From: an uncultured Alcaligenaceae bacterium
GTDB lineage: Bacteria > Pseudomonadota > Gammaproteobacteria > Burkholderiales > Burkholderiaceae_B
DNA length: 64,000 nucleotides
Direction: 5' to 3'
Assembly (NCBI GenBank): GCA_937908115.1
Contig: CALEQZ010000043.1
Location: 1 to 64,000, forward strand
Positions 1-8,450 of the stretch are shown in pieces; positions within the stretch are counted from its first letter, which is position 1; each line of letters starts with the position of its first letter. The position numbers and the translations under genes are program-made. The notes below the pieces were generated by a model. It was not told the DNA's origin. It searched no databases and was given only the letters and a program-made list of their open reading frames with translations.

Positions 1-85
1 GGCGGCCGCGCGCGCGGGCATACCGGACCGGCCGGCGCACGCGCCGCCTGCACGCGAGGCGACGCGCCGCCGGACCATGCCCGTC

Positions 86-1498
86 TTACAGGCTGTAGTA
101 CATGTCGAACTCGACCGGATGCGTGGTCACGCGCAAGCGCTGCACTTCCTGCATCTTGAGCTCGATGTAGGCGTCGATCATCGCGTTGCTGAACACGCCG
201 CCGCGGGTCAGGAACTCGCGATCCTTGTCCAGCGCCTCCAGCGCCTGCTCGAGCGAGGAGCACACGGTCGGGATCTTGGCGTCCTCTTCGGGCGGCAGGT
301 CGTACAGGTTCTTGTCCGCGGGGTCGCCCGGGTGGATCTTGTTCTGCACGCCGTCCAGGCCGGCCATCATCAACGCCGAGAAGGCCAGGTACGGGTTGGC
401 CAGCGGATCCGGGAAGCGGGTCTCGATGCGGCGCGCCTTGGGGTTGCCCACGTAGGGGATGCGGATCGAGGCCGAGCGGTTGCGGGCCGAGTACGCCAGC
501 TTGACCGGGGCTTCGAAGTGCGGGACCAGGCGCTTGTACGAGTTGGTGCCGGGGTTGGTGATGGCGTTCAGCGCGCGGGCGTGCTTGATGATGCCACCGA
601 TGTAGTACAGCGCGAACTCCGACAGGCCGGCGTAGCCGTTGCCGGCGAACAGGTTCTGGCCGTCCTTCCAGATCGATTGGTGCACGTGCATGCCCGAGCC
701 GTTGTCACCGACCACGGGCTTGGGCATGAAGGTGGCCGTCTTGCCGTAGGCGTGGGCGACGTTGTGCACCGTGTATTTCAGGATTTGGTTCCAGTCAGCG
801 CGGCGCACCAGCGTGTTGAACTTGGTGCCGATTTCCAGCTGGCCGGGCGCGGCCACTTCGTGGTGGTGCACTTCGACCGGCACGCCTTGCTGCTCGAGCA
901 GCAGGCAGATTTCCGAGCGCATGTCCTGGAAGGAATCGACCGGGGGCACGGGGAAGTAGCCGCCCTTGACGCGCGGGCGGTGGCCGAGGTTGCCGCCTTC
1001 GAACTCCTGGCCCCGGGACCACGGTGCTTCTTCGGACTTGATCTTGACGAAGCAGCCGGACATGTCGTCGTCCCAGGTCACGCCGTCGAAGACGAAGAAT
1101 TCGGGCTCGGGGCCGAAGTAGGCGGTATCGCCCAGGCCGCTGGACTTCAGGTAGGCCTCGGCGCGCTTGGCCAGCGAGCGCGGGTCGCGGTCATAGCCCT
1201 TCATGTCCGACGGCTCGACCACGTCGCAGGTCAGGATCAGGGTGGACTCCTCCCGGAACGGATCCAGGCGGGCCGTATCGACATCCGGCACCAGCAGCAT
1301 GTCGGACGCCTCGATGCCCTTCCAGCCGGCGATCGACGAACCGTCGAAAGCCTGCCCGGATTCGAGCTTGTCTTCGTCGACGACGCTGGCCGGGAGGGAA
1401 ACGTGCTGTTCCTTGCCGGTGGTGTCAGTGAAACGGAAGTCGACGAACTTGACTTCGTGCTCGGCGATCAGTTTCAGGACGTCTTGGGGGGTGGCCAT
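86..1498 (-). CDS. glnA: Type I glutamine synthetase
   Basis: Makes glutamine from glutamate, ammonia and ATP in the cytoplasm; it is the entry point of ammonia assimilation. The 470 residues match the dodecameric bacterial GSI-beta size. Visible family landmarks are the beta-grasp N-terminus, the GPEPEFFVF motif, the HHHEVAAPGQLEIGTKFN stretch, and NRSASIRIP. The NLYDLPPEE motif places the adenylylation tyrosine at about Y399, so activity is probably controlled by GlnE. The start is preceded by AGGAG five to six bases upstream. A sigma-54 promoter and two NtrC boxes lie in the 178-bp gap to hemW. The 85 bp downstream of the stop show no recognisable gene. Identification is very secure. Confidence 0.98.
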   Translation of the reverse strand: MATPQDVLKLIAEHEVKFVDFRFTDTTGKEQHVSLPASVVDEDKLESGQAFDGSSIAGWKGIEASDMLLVPDVDTARLDPFREESTLILTCDVVEPSDMKGYDRDPRSLAKRAEAYLKSSGLGDTAYFGPEPEFFVFDGVTWDDDMSGCFVKIKSEEAPWSRGQEFEGGNLGHRPRVKGGYFPVPPVDSFQDMRSEICLLLEQQGVPVEVHHHEVAAPGQLEIGTKFNTLVRRADWNQILKYTVHNVAHAYGKTATFMPKPVVGDNGSGMHVHQSIWKDGQNLFAGNGYAGLSEFALYYIGGIIKHARALNAITNPGTNSYKRLVPHFEAPVKLAYSARNRSASIRIPYVGNPKARRIETRFPDPLANPYLAFSALMMAGLDGVQNKIHPGDPADKNLYDLPPEEDAKIPTVCSSLEQALEALDKDREFLTRGGVFSNAMIDAYIELKMQEVQRLRVTTHPVEFDMYYSL

Positions 1499-1556
1499 GT
1501 TATCTCCTGGGTAGATTAAGGGCCGGGGATGGCTGCCCGGCTGGCGGTCTAAGCGT

Positions 1557-1573
1557 AAGCAATTTGCGTGCCA
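1557..1573 (-). promoter_or_regulatory. Sigma-54 (-24/-12) promoter of glnA
   Basis: On the minus strand the sequence reads TGGCACGCAAATTGCTT. It matches the RpoN consensus TGGCAC-N5-TTGCW exactly, with GG and GC separated by ten bases. The predicted start is near 1545, giving a leader of about 45 nt before glnA. It lies 42 bp downstream of a strong NtrC box, the usual geometry for nitrogen-limited glnA transcription. Confidence 0.9.
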
Positions 1574-1614
1574 GGCCCCGTTACGGGGAAAGCCGGGCCA
1601 AACACGGGCAAGTT

Positions 1615-1631
1615 CGCACCATTACAGTGCA
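1615..1631 (-). promoter_or_regulatory. NtrC enhancer box, promoter-proximal
   Basis: The minus strand reads TGCACTGTAATGGTGCG, 15 of 17 positions of the NtrC dyad TGCACYANNNTGGTGCA. Its centre is about 78 bp upstream of the predicted sigma-54 start. A second box is centred 31 bp further upstream, about three helical turns, so two NtrC dimers would bind the same face of the DNA. Confidence 0.85.
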
Positions 1632-1645
1632 ATCATGGCGCAGAT

Positions 1646-1662
1646 TGCACCATTTTGGAACA
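1646..1662 (-). promoter_or_regulatory. NtrC enhancer box, promoter-distal
   Basis: The minus strand reads TGTTCCAAAATGGTGCA, 15 of 17 positions of the NtrC dyad. It lies 15 bp beyond the hemW stop codon and 31 bp (centre to centre) from the proximal box. This arrangement is very like the paired strong sites in front of enterobacterial glnA. Confidence 0.83.
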
Positions 1663-1676
1663 GCGACGTGCGCCAA

Positions 1677-2888
1677 CTAAAGGAAAATTTCCTGCAGATC
1701 GTTGAGGAATCGCCAGCCAAGCGGCGTAGCGCGCAGCCGCACAGGATCGGGGTCAAGCAGGCCCCGGCGCACGGCTGCATCGATTTGGTGCGCGACGGCG
1801 GCCAGCGTCAGGCCGGTGCGCTCGGCAAAGTAGGCACTGGGCACACCCTCCTTCAGCCGCAGCGCGTTGAGCATGAACTCGAAGGGCAGTTCGGCGGCGG
1901 TGACCGTGCGGCGCTCGGCCACGTGGCCGCCGTCGCCGGCCAGCGCCTTATCCATCCACGACTCGGGATTGCGCACCCGCGCCTCGCGCACAATGCCCGC
2001 AGGCGTCGAGATTTTGCCGTGCGCCCCCGGCCCGATCCCCAGGTAATCGCCGAACTCCCAATAATTGAGGTTGTGGCGGCAGCGCGCCCCCGGCCGCGCG
2101 TAGGCCGACACCTCGTAGCGCGCCAGGCCGGCCTGCGCCGCACGCTCCTCCAGCGCGTCCTGCATCGCCGCGGCCACGTCCTCGTCGGGCAGCTGGGGCG
2201 GGTATTTGGCGAAGACCGTATTGGGCTCCAGCGTTAGGTGGTACAGCGACAGGTGCTCGGTGCCATAGGCAAGCGCCGCATCCAGATCCGCGAGGGCGCC
2301 GGCCACATCCTGCCCCGGCAAGGCGAACATCAGGTCCAGGTTGACGCGCTCGACTGCGCGCATGGCCATTTCTATCGCCGCGCGCGCCTGGGTCGCATCA
2401 TGGATGCGGCCCAAGGCCTGGAGCCGCCCGTCGTCGAAGCTCTGGATGCCCAGCGAAATGCGGTTCACGCCGCTGGCGGCATAGTCCCGGAAACGGGCCG
2501 CTTCGGCCGTGCCCGGGTTGGCCTCCAAGGTGATTTCCGCGTCCGGCCACAGGTTCAGGCAGGCCCGCAGCATGGACAGCAGCGTGTCCAGCGCCTCGGG
2601 CGAGAGCAGGCTGGGCGTGCCGCCGCCGATGAATACCGTATGCACTTGCCGGCCCCAGATGACCGGCAGCGCCTGCTCCAGGTCGCTGCGCAGCGCATCG
2701 AGATAGCGCTTCTCCGGCAGCGCGCCGCCGGCGGGCGCGGCATGGGAATTGAAGTCGCAATACGGGCACTTGCGTACGCACCACGGCACGTGCACGTAGA
2801 CCGACAGCGGCGGCAGCGTCGACAAGGGCACGCCGGCGCCCTGCCCGGCGCGGCGTCCCACGCTGGCGATGGGGATGGTGGCGGCCAT
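1677..2888 (-). CDS. hemW: Radical SAM heme chaperone HemW
   Basis: Radical SAM protein of the HemN-like group, now understood as a heme-binding chaperone rather than a coproporphyrinogen dehydrogenase. The 403 residues carry the cluster motif CVRKCPYC with cysteines at 37, 41 and 44. They also carry the glycine-rich GGGTPSLL and, near residue 260, the HNLNYW motif that marks HemW. A C-terminal winged-helix part follows. The start has a purine-rich AAGGGACGGA sequence in front. The gene begins 13 bp after the rdgB stop, so the two are almost certainly co-transcribed. Older databases call it oxygen-independent coproporphyrinogen III oxidase; true HemN has an extra N-terminal segment that is absent here. 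Confidence 0.93.
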   Translation of the reverse strand: MAATIPIASVGRRAGQGAGVPLSTLPPLSVYVHVPWCVRKCPYCDFNSHAAPAGGALPEKRYLDALRSDLEQALPVIWGRQVHTVFIGGGTPSLLSPEALDTLLSMLRACLNLWPDAEITLEANPGTAEAARFRDYAASGVNRISLGIQSFDDGRLQALGRIHDATQARAAIEMAMRAVERVNLDLMFALPGQDVAGALADLDAALAYGTEHLSLYHLTLEPNTVFAKYPPQLPDEDVAAAMQDALEERAAQAGLARYEVSAYARPGARCRHNLNYWEFGDYLGIGPGAHGKISTPAGIVREARVRNPESWMDKALAGDGGHVAERRTVTAAELPFEFMLNALRLKEGVPSAYFAERTGLTLAAVAHQIDAAVRRGLLDPDPVRLRATPLGWRFLNDLQEIFL

Positions 2889-2901
2889 GCGTGTCCGTCC
2901 C

Positions 2902-3522
2902 TTACGCGCCCAGGCGCGCCAGCAGCTCGCGCAGCGCCAGCGCGCGGTGGCTGATGCGGTTTTTCTCCTGCGGATCGAGCTCGGCCACGCTGCGCTGCAT
3001 GGCCGGCAACCAGAACAAGGGGTCGTAGCCGAAGCCGCCCGTGCCGCGTGGCGCGTCCAGGATTTCGCCGTGCAACTCGCCCTGCCCGATCAGCGGCTGC
3101 GGGTCATCGGGATGGCGCACCAAGGCCAGCACCGCCACGTACCGGGCGCGCCGGTCGCGCCGCCCGGCCAGTTCGCGAAGCAGCAAGGCATTGTTGGCCT
3201 CGTCCGAACGCGCACCGCCGGCCAGCTGCGCGTACCGCGCCGAATACACGCCGGGCGCATCGCGCAGGGCCGCCACGCACAGCCCGGAATCATCGGCCAA
3301 GGCCGGCAGGCCGGTGCGCCGGCTGGCATGCCTGGCCTTGGCCAGGGCGTTTTCGATGAAGGTGGCGTGAGGCTCCTCGGCCTCGTCCACGCCCAGTTGC
3401 GCCTGGGGCACCAACTCCATGCCCAGCGGACCGAACAGCGCGGCGAACTCACGCAGCTTGCCCGGATTGTTCGAAGCCAGCACCACGCGGCGCGGCCGTT
3501 CACAAGACAACCAATCTTCCAT
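2902..3522 (-). CDS. rdgB: dITP/XTP pyrophosphatase RdgB
   Basis: Hydrolyses non-canonical purine nucleoside triphosphates (dITP, XTP) to monophosphates, keeping them out of DNA and RNA. The 206-residue product has the Ham1 signature VVLASNNPGKLREF near the N-terminus and the acidic loop DDSGLCVAAL. GGFGYDPLF and a C-terminal NRISHR complete the family pattern. The first in-frame methionine next to the Ham1 core was used; no good Shine-Dalgarno is visible. A much longer open frame continues upstream but opposes the acyl-CoA dehydrogenase gene and is ignored. It is the first gene of a pair with hemW. Confidence 0.95.
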   Translation of the reverse strand: MEDWLSCERPRRVVLASNNPGKLREFAALFGPLGMELVPQAQLGVDEAEEPHATFIENALAKARHASRRTGLPALADDSGLCVAALRDAPGVYSARYAQLAGGARSDEANNALLLRELAGRRDRRARYVAVLALVRHPDDPQPLIGQGELHGEILDAPRGTGGFGYDPLFWLPAMQRSVAELDPQEKNRISHRALALRELLARLGA

Positions 3523-3771
3523 CACGCGATTGTACGGTTGCCCGCGTCGCCCTGCCCGGCCGGCTGCCCCCAAATCCGCAGCAGCGCCATCGGGCGGCCA
3601 GGCCGCGGCGATCCCGCGGCCGCGGCCCCTGCGCGCCGCCGCGCGCGGCGGCTGCCGCTTTCGCCGCCCCTGAAGGCGGCATTCCGCAAACGCAAATTGC
3701 CGAGCCGGCCGGGTTGCGGCAAAGTCCCAGCTTTTCCATCGCATCCCGGCACCAACGACCGCATATTTCCC
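3523..3771. other. Divergent intergenic region rdgB / acyl-CoA dehydrogenase
   Basis: This 249-bp stretch is very GC-rich and contains several overlapping inverted repeats built from GCGGCC and GCGCGC units around 3595-3660, which could fold but lack a U-tract. No convincing open frame, promoter hexamers or regulator box could be fixed by eye. It must hold the promoters for both flanking transcripts. Confidence 0.5.
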
Positions 3772-4932
3772 ATGCAACGCGCATCCGACCCCTACCAGGA
3801 CATCCGCGACGCCGTGCGCGACCTGTGCAGCCAGTTTCCCCCCGAATACTTCCGCAAAATCGACGAAGCGCGCGGCTATCCCGAAGCCTTCGTCGATGCG
3901 CTGACCAAGGCGGGCTGGCTGGCCGCGCTCATCCCCCAGGAATACGGCGGTTCGGGCCTGGGGCTGACCGAGGCCTCGGTCATCATGGAGGAAATCAACC
4001 GTTCGGGCGGCAACTCCGGTGCCTGCCACGGCCAGATGTACAACATGGGCACATTGCTGCGCCACGGCTCGGAGGAACAGAAGCGCACCTATCTGCCGCG
4101 CATCGCCAGCGGCGAGCTGCGGCTGCAGTCCATGGGGGTGACCGAGCCCACCACGGGCACCGACACCACCAACCTGAAGACCACCGCGGTGCGCAAGGGC
4201 GACCGCTACGTGGTCAACGGCCAAAAGGTATGGATCTCGCGCGTGCAGCACTCGGACCTGATGATCCTGCTGGCGCGCACGACCCCGCTGGAGAAGGTCT
4301 CGCGCAAATCCGAAGGTATGTCCATCTTCCTGGTGGACCTGCGCGAGGCCATCGGCAAGGGGATGGAGGTGCGCCCCATCCCCAACATGGTCAACCATGA
4401 GACCAACGAGCTCTTCTTCGATAACCTGGAAATCCCGGCCGAGAACCTCATCGGCGAGGAAGGCAAGGGCTTCAAGTACATCCTCGACGGGCTCAATGCC
4501 GAGCGCACGCTGATCGCGGCCGAATGCATCGGCGACGGCTACTGGTTCATCGACAAGGTCACTGCCTACGCCAAGGAGCGGGTGGTGTTCGGTCGACCCA
4601 TCGGCCAGAACCAAGGCGTGCAGTTTCCCATCGCGCGCGCCTATATCAACGTCGAGGCCGCGAGCCTGATGCGCTTCGAGGCGTGCCGCCTGTTCGACGC
4701 GCACCAGCCGTGCGGCGCCCAGGCCAACATGGCCAAGCTGCTGGCCGCCGACGCGTCCTGGGAAGCGGCCAACGCCTGCTTGCAATTCCACGGCGGCTTC
4801 GGCTTTGCCACCGAGTACGATGTCGAGCGCAAGTTCCGCGAAACGCGCCTGTACCAGGTCGCGCCGATCTCGACCAACCTGATCCTGGCCTACGTGGCCG
4901 AGCACGTGCTCGGCCTGCCGCGCTCGTTCTAG
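3772..4932 (+). CDS. Acyl-CoA dehydrogenase family protein
   Basis: FAD-dependent oxidation of an acyl-CoA to the enoyl-CoA, passing electrons to ETF. At 386 residues it has the normal three-domain ACAD length. Visible motifs are the AALIPQEYGGSGLGL loop, the FAD segment VTEPTTGTDTTNLKT, KVWISRVQHSDL, and FHGGFGFATEYDVERKFRE. The usual C-terminal catalytic YEGT is YQVAP (361-365), so no Glu is present there. Instead E244 in GLNAER occupies the helix-G position used as base by isovaleryl-CoA and long-chain dehydrogenases. It precedes an MmgE/PrpD gene by 35 bp on the same strand, which suggests catabolism of a branched or substituted short acid. The exact substrate is not readable. Confidence 0.9.
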   Translation: MQRASDPYQDIRDAVRDLCSQFPPEYFRKIDEARGYPEAFVDALTKAGWLAALIPQEYGGSGLGLTEASVIMEEINRSGGNSGACHGQMYNMGTLLRHGSEEQKRTYLPRIASGELRLQSMGVTEPTTGTDTTNLKTTAVRKGDRYVVNGQKVWISRVQHSDLMILLARTTPLEKVSRKSEGMSIFLVDLREAIGKGMEVRPIPNMVNHETNELFFDNLEIPAENLIGEEGKGFKYILDGLNAERTLIAAECIGDGYWFIDKVTAYAKERVVFGRPIGQNQGVQFPIARAYINVEAASLMRFEACRLFDAHQPCGAQANMAKLLAADASWEAANACLQFHGGFGFATEYDVERKFRETRLYQVAPISTNLILAYVAEHVLGLPRSF

Positions 4933-4967
4933 GACGGCGCGCGGATACGAATGGAGACACGCCGACC

Positions 4968-6368
4968 ATGACCGCCCTGGCCACCCCTGCCCCCGCCACG
5001 GCCGCTGCTGCCCACCCGAGCGCCGAGCTGGCGGCCTTTGCCGCCGGCCTGTGCTACCAGGACATCCCTGAAGCCGTGCGCCGGCGCGCCGAAGACCTGC
5101 TGCTCGACACCCTCGGGTCCATCTTGGCCGGTGCGAAGACGGCGCCGATCCGGGCCATCGCGGCGTACGCACGCGCCATGGGCCCTCAGGGCGGCCCCTG
5201 CGAAATCCTGCCCACGCGCGGGCGCAGCAGTGCGGTATTCGCGGCCATGGTCAATGCCGCCGCGGCCCACGTGGTGGAGCAGGACGACGTGCACAACGGC
5301 GCGGTCTTTCACCCGGCCGCCGTCGTCTTCCCGCCGGTGCTCGCGCTGGCGCAGGAAACGGGTGCCAGCGGCCAGGACCTGATCACTGCCGCGGTTGCCG
5401 GCTACGAGGTCGGCATCCGCGTGGGCGAGTTCCTCGGGCGGTCGCACTACAAGGTCTTCCACACCACGGGCACGGCCGGCACGGTCGCCGCGGCGGTGGC
5501 GGCCGGGCGCCTGATGGGGCTGGACGCCCGGCGCATGCTGCACGCCATCGGCTCGGCCGGCACGCAGGCAGCCGGCCTGTGGGAATTCCTGCGCGATGCG
5601 GCCGATTCCAAGCAACTGCATACCGCCAAGGCGGCCGCCGACGGGCTGGCCGCTGCCTTTCTGGCGCGCGAAGGGTTTACCGGCGCGCGCCGCATCCTGG
5701 AAGGCCCGCAGGGCATGGCAGCCGGCATGTCCACCGACGCCGACCCGGCCCGCCTGACCGACCGGCTGGGCAGGCGCTGGGCGCTGGCCGAGACCTCGTT
5801 CAAATACCACGCGTCCTGCCGGCATACGCACCCGGCCGCCGACGCGCTGCAATCGGCCATGCGCGAGCACCGCCTGGCCGCCGGCGACATCGACCGGGTG
5901 GTGGCGCACGTGCACCAGGGCGCGATCGACGTGCTCGGACCGGTCACCGACCCCAAGACCGTGCACCAGTCCAAGTTCTCGATGGGCACGGTGCTGGCGC
6001 TCATCGCGCTGAAGGGGCGCGCCGGGCTGGCCGAGTTCGACCAGGCACTGGGCGACCCGGACGTGGCGGCGCTGCGCGGGCGCGTGAGCATGCAGCTCGA
6101 CGCCGAGGTCGATGGCGCCTACCCCGCGCGCTGGATCGGCAAGGTTACGGTCTACACGCGCGACGGCCGCACCCTGCATGCACGCGTGGACGAGCCCAAG
6201 GGCGATCCTGGCAACACCCTGACCCGCCCCGAGATCGAGGACAAGGTCATGCGGCTGGGCACCTACGCCGGCGCGGCCAGCGCCGACGAGGTGCGCGCGC
6301 TGATCGACTGGGCCTGGGGGCTGGAGCGCCTGCCGCGCGTCGGCCCCCTGCTGCCCGCCGCGTCCTGA
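4968..6368 (+). CDS. MmgE/PrpD family protein
   Basis: Member of the family of 2-methylcitrate dehydratase and cis-aconitate decarboxylase. The 466 residues show the typical helical domain with DTLGSILAGA, the VEQDDVHNGAVFHPAA segment around residues 95-110 (conserved histidines), FHTTGTAGT, and SFKYHASCRHTHPAADAL in the second half. GGAG lies about ten bases before the chosen ATG. No prpB or prpC is nearby, so a propionate methylcitrate role is unsupported. The upstream acyl-CoA dehydrogenase and downstream LysR gene argue for a dedicated organic-acid pathway. In this family the name gives the fold, not the substrate. Confidence 0.9.
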   Translation: MTALATPAPATAAAAHPSAELAAFAAGLCYQDIPEAVRRRAEDLLLDTLGSILAGAKTAPIRAIAAYARAMGPQGGPCEILPTRGRSSAVFAAMVNAAAAHVVEQDDVHNGAVFHPAAVVFPPVLALAQETGASGQDLITAAVAGYEVGIRVGEFLGRSHYKVFHTTGTAGTVAAAVAAGRLMGLDARRMLHAIGSAGTQAAGLWEFLRDAADSKQLHTAKAAADGLAAAFLAREGFTGARRILEGPQGMAAGMSTDADPARLTDRLGRRWALAETSFKYHASCRHTHPAADALQSAMREHRLAAGDIDRVVAHVHQGAIDVLGPVTDPKTVHQSKFSMGTVLALIALKGRAGLAEFDQALGDPDVAALRGRVSMQLDAEVDGAYPARWIGKVTVYTRDGRTLHARVDEPKGDPGNTLTRPEIEDKVMRLGTYAGAASADEVRALIDWAWGLERLPRVGPLLPAAS

Positions 6369-6506
6369 ACGCTGCTGCCTGGGCTGGCTTGCGCCTGGCC
6401 GGCGCGCCCGCCGATTTTCTCGTCCGCCCCGCCTGATGGCGGGGTATCCTTGCGCGGCAGGACGCGCGGCGCACGCTTTGCGCCCCACCGGAGCAGCCCG
6501 CACGCG

Positions 6507-7448
6507 ATGGACTTGCGACAACTCGAATTCTTCCTGGCCGTGGCCGACGCGGGCGCCTATTCGCGTGCCGCCATGCGCCTGTCGGTCAGCCAGCCCATGC
6601 TCAGCCGCCAGGTCCGCGCACTGGAGCAAGAATTGGGCGTCGAGTTGTTTCACCGCACTGGGCGGGGCGTGACGCCGACCGAAGCCGGCGCCGTGCTGGC
6701 CAGTTACGCGCGCGGCTTGGTCGATACCGCGCGCAGTGCGGTTTCCGCTGCCAAGGCCGCCGGCGCCGCGCCATCGAGCCCCGTAGTCATCGGCATGCCG
6801 GCCTCCATCTCCACGGTGCTGGCCGTCTCGCTGATCCGCGAGTTCCGCCAGGCCTTCCCTTCCGTGCCGCTCAAGGTCATGGAAGGCTACAGCGGCCACG
6901 TGCTCGAATGGCTGGCGGCCGGGCGCATCGACCTCGCCGTGCTCTACGACGCGCCACGCCTGTCGATCCCCGCACTGCCGGCCGATTCGCTGCTGACCGA
7001 CGAGCTGTTCCTGTTGGGCCCGCCGGATGACCCGGCCGGCGTAGGCTCAGGCCCCGTGCGTGCCGGCCGGCTCGCTTGCCTGCCGCTCATCTTGCCCAGC
7101 CGACCGCACGGCATCCGCGTGCTGGTCGATGAGGCGCTGGCGCGCATCGGCCGCCAGCCCAACGTCGAAATGGAAGTCGACGCCATGCATTCGATGCTGC
7201 AGCTGGTCGAAGGCAGCATGGGCTACGCCGTGCTGTCCTACTCCTGCGTGGCGGCGCCGATCGCCCAAGGGCGCATGCGGATCTGGCGCATCGTCGAGCC
7301 CACGATCACGCGCTCGCTCCTGGTGGCGACCTCGACCCAGCGGCCCTCGACCCGGCCGGTGCGCGCGCTGGGGACCCTGCTCAGGCGCCAGATCCAGGAC
7401 TTGGTCGAGCGCGGCGGCTGGATTCCGGGGCCCGAGGTCTTCTCGTAG
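6507..7448 (+). CDS. LysR-family transcriptional regulator
   Basis: A 313-residue LysR protein. The N-terminal helix-turn-helix (residues 1-60) reads from MDLRQLEFFLAVADAGAYSR, with the recognition part QPMLSRQVRALEQELG. The rest is the periplasmic-binding-protein-like effector domain. The ATG at the canonical LysR N-terminus was preferred to an upstream in-frame codon. It follows the MmgE/PrpD gene by 138 bp and converges on the beta-hydroxyacid dehydrogenase gene, so it probably controls one or both flanking catabolic units. The inducer is unknown. Confidence 0.93.
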   Translation: MDLRQLEFFLAVADAGAYSRAAMRLSVSQPMLSRQVRALEQELGVELFHRTGRGVTPTEAGAVLASYARGLVDTARSAVSAAKAAGAAPSSPVVIGMPASISTVLAVSLIREFRQAFPSVPLKVMEGYSGHVLEWLAAGRIDLAVLYDAPRLSIPALPADSLLTDELFLLGPPDDPAGVGSGPVRAGRLACLPLILPSRPHGIRVLVDEALARIGRQPNVEMEVDAMHSMLQLVEGSMGYAVLSYSCVAAPIAQGRMRIWRIVEPTITRSLLVATSTQRPSTRPVRALGTLLRRQIQDLVERGGWIPGPEVFS

Positions 7449-7450
7449 GC

Positions 7451-7482
7451 AAAAAAAGCCGCGCCGGTCGGAACGGCGCGGC
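7451..7482 (-). terminator. Rho-independent terminator of the Bug/dehydrogenase operon
   Basis: A perfect nine-base inverted repeat (GCCGCGCCG and CGGCGCGGC, loop of seven) spans 7458-7482. On the minus strand it is followed directly by seven T residues (7457-7451). It lies 25 bp beyond the stop of the dehydrogenase gene and is the cleanest terminator in the window. There is no U-tract in the plus direction, so it mainly serves the minus strand. Confidence 0.92.
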
Positions 7483-7507
7483 GCAAGCGCCCCTTCTTGG
7501 AAAAGCG

Positions 7508-8410
7508 TCAGCCCTGGCGCTGGCGTATCTGCACGCCGGCCCAGTTCTCCACCATCCTGGCCACGTCGGTGAAGTCCGCATCCTTGCCGCACAGCGCCTG
7601 CGTCAGCACCAGCATTTCGCGCACGGCCGCGCCCACCACCATGGGCACGCCGATGGCCTCGGCCTCTTCCACGCACAGGCGCACGTCCTTGTACGCGAGC
7701 GCCGCGGCAAAGCCGATGTCGAAGGTGCCGGGCAGCACCGCCTTCGGAAATTTGTCCTGCGTGGCGGAGTTGCGCCCGGAGCCGGCGTTGATGACGTCGA
7801 GCATGATGCGCGGGTCCAGCCCGGCCTTCACCCCCATGGCCATGACCTCGGAAGTGGCGGCCACCGCAGCGGCCGAGAGCATGTTGTTGGCCAGCTTCAT
7901 GCTTTGCCCGAGCCCGGCCTGCTCGCCCAGGTGGAACACCGGGCCAAAGCGCTCCAGCGCGGGGCGCAGCCGCTCGAAGTCGGCCTTGGGGCAGGCCGCC
8001 ATCACCGCCAGCGTGCCGCGCTCGGCGCCGCCGACCCCGCCACTGACCGGGCTGTCCACGTAGAGGATGCCTCGCTTGCCGAGCGCTTGGGCAACGTGCC
8101 GGGCCATGCGCGGGCCGATGGTGGACAAATCCACGACCCGCTTGACGCGCTGCCCTTCGACGAGGCCGCCCGGGCCCAGGGCGACGGCCTCGACGATTTC
8201 CGGCGTCGGCAGGCTCAAGAAAATGGTGTCGACCTCCTGGGCCATCTCGAGGATGCCGGCACAGCGCTTGGCGCCTTTTTCGACCAGGGGGTCGAGCACG
8301 GCTGGGTTGCGGTCGTAGACGGCCAGGGCATAGCCACCGTCCAGCAGGCGCCGGGCCATCGGCCCGCCCATATTGCCCAGGCCGATGAAGCCGAAGGTAA
8401 GGCTGTTCAT
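7508..8410 (-). CDS. NAD(P)-dependent beta-hydroxyacid dehydrogenase (HIBADH family)
   Basis: Oxidoreductase of the 3-hydroxyisobutyrate / tartronate semialdehyde reductase family, 300 residues. The N-terminal Rossmann motif is FGFIGLGNMGGPMARRL. The substrate loop is DSPVSGGVGGAERGTLAVM, and the catalytic lysine is probably K172 in GQSMKLANN. It starts 40 bp after the stop of a Bug receptor gene on the same strand and ends in a strong terminator, so the two form a short operon. With the acyl-CoA dehydrogenase and MmgE/PrpD genes on the other strand it suggests use of a small hydroxy acid. Glyoxylate or succinic semialdehyde reductase activity cannot be excluded. Confidence 0.9.
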   Translation of the reverse strand: MNSLTFGFIGLGNMGGPMARRLLDGGYALAVYDRNPAVLDPLVEKGAKRCAGILEMAQEVDTIFLSLPTPEIVEAVALGPGGLVEGQRVKRVVDLSTIGPRMARHVAQALGKRGILYVDSPVSGGVGGAERGTLAVMAACPKADFERLRPALERFGPVFHLGEQAGLGQSMKLANNMLSAAAVAATSEVMAMGVKAGLDPRIMLDVINAGSGRNSATQDKFPKAVLPGTFDIGFAAALAYKDVRLCVEEAEAIGVPMVVGAAVREMLVLTQALCGKDADFTDVARMVENWAGVQIRQRQG

Positions 8411-8450
8411 TGCGACTCCGTGTGATGAAACCTGTGCACCGTTGCGCCGC

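Noticed and set aside
77..1519. Long plus-strand open frame of 480 codons opposite glnA
   Set aside because: It is the antisense shadow of a well-conserved gene, has no recognisable domain and arises from high GC.
2869..3771. N-terminal extension of the acyl-CoA dehydrogenase frame over rdgB and hemW
   Set aside because: The extension is antisense to rdgB and shows no ACAD homology; the family N-terminus begins at 3772.
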